This document shows positions 60,801 to 64,000 of a DNA stretch of 64,000 nt, in pieces. Origin of the DNA: Doris montereyensis (Eukaryota; Mollusca; Gastropoda; Nudibranchia; Dorididae); the NCBI GenBank assembly GCA_037039925.1, contig JAXRKP010001052.1, positions 2,501 through 66,500 on the forward strand, in the 5' to 3' direction. The translations under genes were made by a program, and so were the position numbers. The first letter of the stretch is position 1; each line of letters starts with the position of its first letter. The notes below the pieces were generated by a model. That model did not search any database. It was given only the letters and a program-made list of their open reading frames with translations, and had not been told where the DNA came from.

Positions 60801-63406
60801 ATTGCATTGGAGTAAACTTGATGACAGTCTAATATTCCATTGATGGCAGGAACTTGATTTGACAGTCTTAATTAAATTCCATTGAGAGTAAACTTGATGA
60901 CAGTCTTAATTCCATTGCATTGAGTGTAAACTTGATGACAGTCTTAATTCCTTTGCATTGAGAGTAAACTTGATGGCAGTCTTAATTCCTTTGCATTGAG
61001 AGTAAACTTGATGGCAGTCTCAAATTCCTTTTGCAAACATTGAGAGTAAACTTGATGACAGTCTAAATTCCATTGGGTGTAAACTTGATGACAGTCTAAA
61101 TTCCATTGGGTGTAAACTTGATGACAGTCTAAATTCCATTGGGTGTAAATTTGATGACAGTCTAAATTCCTTTGGATTGAGAGTAAACTTGATGACAGTC
61201 TAAATTCCATTGCATTGAGAGTAAACTTGATGACAGTCTAAATTCCATTGGGTGTAAACTTGATGACAGTCTAAATTCCATTGCATTGAGAGTAAACTTG
61301 ATGACAGTCTAAATTCCATTGCATTGAGTGTAAACTTGATGACAGTCTAAAATTCCATTGGGTGTAAACTTGATGACAGTCTAAATTCCTTTGCATTGAG
61401 AGTAAACTTGATGACAGTCTAAATTCCTTTGCATTGAGAGTAAACTTGATGACAGTCTAAATTCCATTGCATTGAGTGTAAACTTGATGATGACAGTCTA
61501 AATTCCATTGGGTGTAAACTTGATGACAGTCTAAATTCCATTGCATTGAGTGTAAACTTGATGACAGTCTAAATTCCATTGCATTGAGTGTAAACTTGAT
61601 GACAGTCTAAATTCCATTGCATTGAGAGTAAACTTGATGGCAGTCTAAATTCCATTGCATTGAGAGTAAACTTGATGACAGTCTAAATTCCATTGCATTG
61701 AGAGTAAACTTGATGACAGTCTAAATTCCATTGGGTGTAAACTTGATGACAGTCTAAATTCCTTTGCATTGAGTGTAAACTTGATGACAGTCTTAATTCC
61801 TTTGCATTGAGAGTAAACTTGATGGCAGTCTTAATTCCTTTGAATTGAGAGTAAACTTGATGGCAGTCTTAATTCCTTTGCATTGAGAGTAAACTTGATG
61901 GCAGTCTTAATTCCTTTGCATTGAGAGTAAACTTGATGGCAGTCTAAATTCTTTTGCATTGAGAGTAAACTTGATGACAGTCTAAATTCCATTGGGTGTA
62001 AACTTGATGACAGTCTAAATTCCATTGGTGTAAACTTGATGACAGTCTAAATTCCATTGGGTGTAAATTTGATGACAGTCTAAATTCCTTTGGATTGAGA
62101 GTAAACTTGATGACAGTCTAAATTCCATTGCATTGAGAGTAAATTTGATGACAGTCTAAATTCCATTGGGTGTAAACTTGATGACAGTCTAAATTCCATT
62201 GCATTGAGAGTAAACTTGATGACAGTCTAAATTCCATTGCGTTGAGTGTAAACTTGATGACAGTCTAAATTCCATTGGGTGTAAACTTGATGACAGTCTA
62301 AATTCCTTTGCATTGAGAGTAAACTTGATGACAGTCTAAATTCCTTTGCATTGAGAGTAAACTTGATGACAGTCTAAATTCCTTTGCATTTAGAGTAAAC
62401 TTGATGGCAGTCTAAATTCCATTGGGTGTAAACTTGATGACAGTCTAAATTCCATTGCATTGAGTGTAAACTTGATGACAGTCTAAATTCCATTGCATTG
62501 AGTGTAAACTTGATGGCAGTCTAAATTCCATTGCATTGAGTGTAAACTTGATGACAGTCTAAATTCCATTGCATTGAGTGTAAACTTGATGACAGTCTAA
62601 ATTCCTTTGCATTGAGTGTACACTTGATGACAGTCTAAATTCCTTTGCATTGAGTGTACACTTGATGACAGTCTAAATTCCTTTGCATTGAATGTAAACT
62701 TGATGGCAGTCTAAATTCCATTGGGTGTAAACTTGATGACAGTCTAAATTCCTTTGCATTGAGAGTAAACTTGATGGCAGTCTAAATTCCATTGGGTGTA
62801 AACTTGATGACAGTCTAAATTCCATTGCATTGAGTGTACACTTGATGACGGTCTAAATTCCATTGCATTGAGTGTAAACTTGATGACAGTCTAAATTCCA
62901 TTGCATTGAGTGTACACTTGATGACAGTCTAAATTCCATTGCATTGAGTGTACACTTGATAACAATCTAAATTCCATTGCATTGAATGTAAACTTGATGA
63001 CAGTCTAAATTCCTTTGCATTGAGTGTACACTTGATGACAGTCTAAATTCCATTGCATTGAATGTAAACTTGATGACAGTCTAAATTCCATTGCATTGAG
63101 TGTACACTTGATGACAGTCTAAATTTTTCTCTTAGACAAAAAAAAAGTTGCAATGCCAGGCACGACATCTCTGGATGGCACTAGTTTTGTTATATTTTGT
63201 AACCATGCAAGACACAGCAAGTCATTGTATCAATGTATCATCATCTTGTACATTTGTAAATAATTTGACTTCCCTAACTGGAGACAGTCATCTCACAGCG
63301 GACCATGGAATGCGACTTCAACTTGATCAGCAAGCGTGTGTATCGTGTCATGGAGGACTTCAACACCATGCTTCAAGGACACATGTCCAATAAAAGCTCT
63401 TATTGA
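48719..63406 (+). CDS. IFT74: IFT74, intraflagellar transport protein 74 (IFT-B core), nine visible exons
   Basis: IFT74 forms a coiled-coil heterodimer with IFT81 in the IFT-B complex, which moves tubulin and other cargo along ciliary axonemes. Visible: a basic Gly/Arg/Pro N-terminus ([19 protein letters not shown]), the conserved [13 protein letters not shown] and [13 protein letters not shown], long coiled coil ([66 protein letters not shown]), then [20 protein letters not shown] and a C-terminal TMECDF...VMEDFNTML. Exons join at GT-AG sites and total 1,793 bp, about the full family length. The initiating exon is not found. Six single-base indels, mostly in A runs, break the frame, and exon 5/6 phases disagree by one. 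The protein therefore reads through only if these are sequencing errors; otherwise this is a pseudogene. Introns carry minisatellites and SINEs. Confidence 0.93.
48831..51105 (+). other. IFT74 intron between visible exons 1 and 2
   Basis: GT...AG intron of 2.3 kb. The first 390 bp are unique. The rest is a 34-bp minisatellite ending about 10 bp before the acceptor. Confidence 0.85.
49220..51095. repeat. 34-bp minisatellite in an IFT74 intron, about 55 copies
   Basis: Unit TTTCATATGTCATCACTATT, CAAGCATACACACA (34 bp; TTTCATATG at 49321 and 49355). The left half carries CTATTCAAGCAT and TTTCATATG, the right half CCATTCAATCAT and TTTCACATG. A block with TTTCATGTGTCATCACTATT recurs at 49422, 49592 and 49768. 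Confidence 0.96.
51106..51651 (+). CDS. IFT74: IFT74 visible exon 2 (two frameshifts)
   Basis: The acceptor TTTGTATTTCAG ends at 51105. In phase it reads [20 protein letters not shown] then [14 protein letters not shown]. An A5 run (51229-51233) has one A too many for continuation into [18 protein letters not shown]. From there [20 protein letters not shown] through [20 protein letters not shown] is continuous. An A4 run (51619-51622) has one A too few to reach [10 protein letters not shown] before the donor ATG|GTAAGA at 51652. A second acceptor-like TATTTCAG ends at 51121 within a 16-bp duplication. Confidence 0.9.
52016..52325 (+). CDS. IFT74: IFT74 visible exon 3 (one frameshift)
   Basis: The acceptor TTTTTTTCCTTCAG ends at 52015. 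Reads [20 protein letters not shown] and on through [16 protein letters not shown]. The A6 run at 52207-52212 is one A short of continuing into [37 protein letters not shown]. The donor CA|GTAAGT at 52326 leaves phase 2, completed by G of the next exon to give Gln. Confidence 0.92.
52761..52994 (+). CDS. IFT74: IFT74 visible exon 4 (one frameshift, duplicated donor)
   Basis: The acceptor TTTTCTTTTTCAG ends at 52760. Reads [40 protein letters not shown]. Near the A3 run at 52885-52887 the frame slips (one A missing, or two extra bases), then [35 protein letters not shown] up to the donor AGG|GTAAGT at 52995. A perfect second donor lies 42 bp downstream in a tandem duplication. Confidence 0.92.
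52995..53036 (+). repeat. 42-bp tandem duplication of an exon end with its splice donor
   Basis: ATATCGTCTCCATTCTTGAA, AATATGAGCAGGGTAAGTCA, GT occurs twice (from about 52966 and 53008). The second copy keeps AGG|GTAAGT intact and the frame open, encoding [14 protein letters not shown] if the second donor is used. Confidence 0.95.
53170..53262. repeat. short tandem repeat in intron (GGATACTATCCTATCCATAA)
   Basis: About three copies of a 26-bp unit GGATACTATCCTATCCATAA plus CC. Confidence 0.8.
53729..54221. repeat. 50-bp minisatellite in IFT74 intron 4, about 10 copies
   Basis: Unit ATGAAATCGCTATATTTACA, TCCTGCAATGTAAGTCTTTT, TGATGTAAAC (50 bp; CATGAAATCG at 53821 and 53871). Each unit contains a consensus donor AAT|GTAAGT. 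The final unit runs straight into the polypyrimidine tract and acceptor of exon 5. Confidence 0.96.
54235..54354 (+). CDS. IFT74: IFT74 visible exon 5
   Basis: The acceptor CATTTTCTTTTCCAG ends at 54234, immediately after the last unit of the 50-bp intronic array. Forty codons, no frameshift inside: [40 protein letters not shown]. Donor GGG|GTAAAG at 54355, phase 0. Confidence 0.88.
54782..54946 (+). CDS. IFT74: IFT74 visible exon 6 (two frameshifts)
   Basis: The acceptor TTTGCATTCCACAG ends at 54781. The frame [17 protein letters not shown] needs a different incoming phase from exon 5's phase 0, so one more indel is likely near the junction. An A6 run at 54829-54834 has one A too many before [20 protein letters not shown]. 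The GG at 54904-54905 has one G too many before [14 protein letters not shown]. Donor CAA|GTAAAA at 54947, phase 0. Confidence 0.85.
54985..55275. repeat. about 44-bp minisatellite in IFT74 intron 6, 6 copies
   Basis: Unit AAAATTACCATTAATGATAA, CTCCACTGCTCTATCAATAA, TCTC. Confidence 0.93.
55483..55952. repeat. 24-bp minisatellite in IFT74 intron 6, about 19 copies
   Basis: Unit GTGTGAGATTAGACTAAGAC plus AGTT (24 bp), giving CEIRLRQL repeats in one frame. One disrupted unit at 55715-55745. Confidence 0.96.
55973..56288 (-). mobile_element. SINE family B copy (-) in IFT74 intron 6, unexpanded
   Basis: TTTACCCATATCCACAACTA, TTTGCACAGACTGTCCTTTA, AATGTGCACAGTGTTGTGAT, CGATGGGACTAGGGTTTCAA, B box on minus (GGGCTCAAACCCACTACC), A-box side TTCCTCTGGACTACCAAGTT. 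A complete single-unit copy, useful as the reference for the inflated copy at 36917. Confidence 0.87.
56438..56563 (+). CDS. IFT74: IFT74 visible exon 7
   Basis: The acceptor TTGTTCCTACAG ends at 56437. Forty-two intact codons: [42 protein letters not shown]. Donor CAG|GTAAAG at 56564. This is the conserved RR..FKK......Y..LK.QL.ENET segment. Confidence 0.94.
56606..56857 (-). mobile_element. SINE family B copy (-) in IFT74 intron 7, head truncated
   Basis: TTTGATTTTACCCACATCCA, TTGCACAGACTGCCCTGTCA, GGGACTAGGTGTCGATCCAC, CTTCAATCATTGGGGCTTAC. It ends before the tRNA-like head. Begins only about 40 bp downstream of the exon 7 donor. Confidence 0.83.
57137..57197 (+). CDS. IFT74: IFT74 visible exon 8
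   Basis: The acceptor TTTATTGCAG ends at 57136. Reads [20 protein letters not shown] plus one base, the most conserved motif of the family ([18 protein letters not shown]). Donor GAAT|GTATCC at 57198, phase 1. A 6.1-kb intron follows. Confidence 0.95.
57424..57562 (+). mobile_element. tRNA-derived SINE (family C) in the last IFT74 intron
   Basis: GGGGACGAGTTAACAGAATG then GTTAAAAGGCATTGCACTGG and GGTTCGAGCCCC (B box). Followed by TTTTTCCTTGGGCAAGAAAA and CTTACCC, as in many metazoan SINEs. No CCA-end stem pairing, so it is not called as a tRNA gene. The minisatellite starts at its 3' end (GGTGGACAGTCTAAATTCC). Confidence 0.65.
57567..63125. repeat. 5.6-kb minisatellite of 38/33-bp units, about 150 copies
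   Basis: Long unit AAACTTGATGACAGTCTAAA, TTCCTTTGCATTGAGAGT (38 bp). Short unit with CCATTGGGTGT replacing the end (33 bp). The left part has 41-bp units with AGTAGTAAGCTTGATG. The middle (59760-60440) is scrambled with truncated and chimeric units. The right part has GAGTGTACACTTG variants. It ends 11 bp before a TTTTTCTCTTAG. Confidence 0.97.
63288..63406 (+). CDS. IFT74: IFT74 last coding exon
   Basis: Acceptor CTAACTGGAGACAG ends at 63287. T from exon 8 plus TC gives Phe, then [38 protein letters not shown] and stop TGA (63404-63406). This aligns with the family C-terminus F(I/V)..K..E.D..........V......(Y/F)N. The hexamer AATAAA at 63389-63394 overlaps the last codons. Confidence 0.85.
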
Positions 63407-63546
63407 GTCTGATTAACAGTAACAATAGTTAGGATTTACACAATCGCAACTCTACACCGTCCAATTGAGGTTTTCTTTTCAGGTGTGGGGGGTCTCATTA
63501 TATTTTTGGTGGGTTTTTTGTGGGTTCTGTCGTTGTATTTGTATTT

Positions 63547-63548
<2 letters not shown>

Positions 63549-63578
<30 letters not shown>

Positions 63579-63582
63579 GGGG
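63549..63582. repeat. (TG)n followed by a long G run
   Basis: GTGTGTGTGTGTG then about 18 consecutive G. Length of the G run is unreliable in most sequencing methods. Confidence 0.9.
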
Positions 63583-63789
63583 TGTTTATCAGTTATGACA
63601 AAATTACATCTCTTTTCAGAAAATTCAGAGGGGTAAAATTTATGTTATAGTCTGTAGCCAGATATAAAAACCCTGACATATAACTTATAAGAACCATATT
63701 ATATTACACCTAGCAGATCTCTTTTAGTTTATGACAACTTTTTACCTTTTCTCTTTAGGTATCTTTTTGTCCTCCTTTCTGACTAGACT

Positions 63790-63920
63790 AGTTTCAGTTT
63801 CAGTGGCGGTTGGCGGGCATTGCTAGTAGGTCATACTTCTTTCCTTTCACGCTTTCACTTATCCTCCATCTTGCTGTTTCCTCATAATTCACCTTGAGAT
63901 CACAGCATATGGTGGACAGG
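63790..63920 (-). mobile_element. interspersed repeat, inverted partner of 41985-42112
   Basis: GGCGGTTGGCGGGCATTGCT, TACTTCTTTCCTTTCACGCT, ATCTTGCTGTTTCCTCATAA, TTCACCTTGAGATCACAGCA and TGGTGGACAGG are the reverse complement of the copy near 42 kb with scattered substitutions. Family not identified. Confidence 0.65.
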
Positions 63921-64000
63921 CTGAATCTCAATGTAAATGAAAGTCTCTAGTTCCAGTAACGTATTGATGCAATTTGTAGGGTTTAGGTTGTAATTTGAAA

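Larger units (their letters stand above)
57198..63287 (+). other. IFT74 last intron, 6.1 kb, mostly satellite
   Basis: GT at 57198 and AG at 63287. Holds a tRNA-like SINE (57424-57560) and a 5.6-kb minisatellite. The 160 bp before the acceptor are unique. Confidence 0.85.
63407..64000. other. IFT74 3' flank
   Basis: 3' UTR or intergenic sequence. Contains a (TG)n plus 17-G run at 63545-63582 and a dispersed repeat at 63790-63920. No second gene recognised. Confidence 0.6.

Overview
The window looks like nuclear DNA of an animal, most likely a gastropod mollusc. The signs are GT-AG introns, tRNA-derived SINEs, several clades of non-LTR retrotransposon, a rhodopsin-like receptor of the type expanded in sea slugs and sea hares, and an intron-rich copy of the ciliary gene IFT74. 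No operon, CRISPR array or viral gene is visible. The species itself is inference.

Layout. 0-4.2 kb: minisatellites (64-, 48-, 22- and 42-bp units) around a broken PIF/Harbinger transposase fragment (-). 4.25-7.44 kb: a decayed RTE-like LINE (+) sitting inside a 42-bp minisatellite. 7.7-13.6 kb: SINE family A, a CR1/Jockey-like LINE fragment (+), a CTG/CTA microsatellite, a second SINE-A whose head is amplified in tandem, and a LINE (-) with an internal minisatellite. 14-19.6 kb: SINE family B copies and four minisatellites. 20.7-21.9 kb: one chemosensory-type GPCR with a single-base frameshift. 22.5-36.7 kb: satellite DNA, dominated by a 12.3-kb array of a 22-bp unit with higher-order duplications. 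36.9-39.7 kb: a SINE-B copy inflated by two internal arrays. 40-47.8 kb: a 37-bp hairpin minisatellite, microsatellites, a CR1/L2-like LINE 3' end (-), and otherwise unannotated DNA. 47.8-63.4 kb: IFT74 (+), nine recognisable coding exons totalling 1,793 bp (about 597 codons, near the usual ~600). Its introns hold five minisatellites, including 5.6 kb in the last intron, and three SINEs.

Two conserved protein genes are present, IFT74 and the GPCR. Both read well by homology but carry single-base indels, mostly in homopolymers. This suggests long-read consensus errors, though pseudogenisation cannot be excluded from sequence alone.

The most interesting pattern is that many tandem arrays are amplified pieces of transposable elements that can be recognised next to them: SINE-B body, SINE-B head, SINE-B tail, SINE-A Pol III head, and two separate stretches of LINE reverse-transcriptase coding sequence. 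The window reads as a series of minisatellites seeded by transposons. Long open frames inside the arrays are side effects of repetition and are not called as genes.
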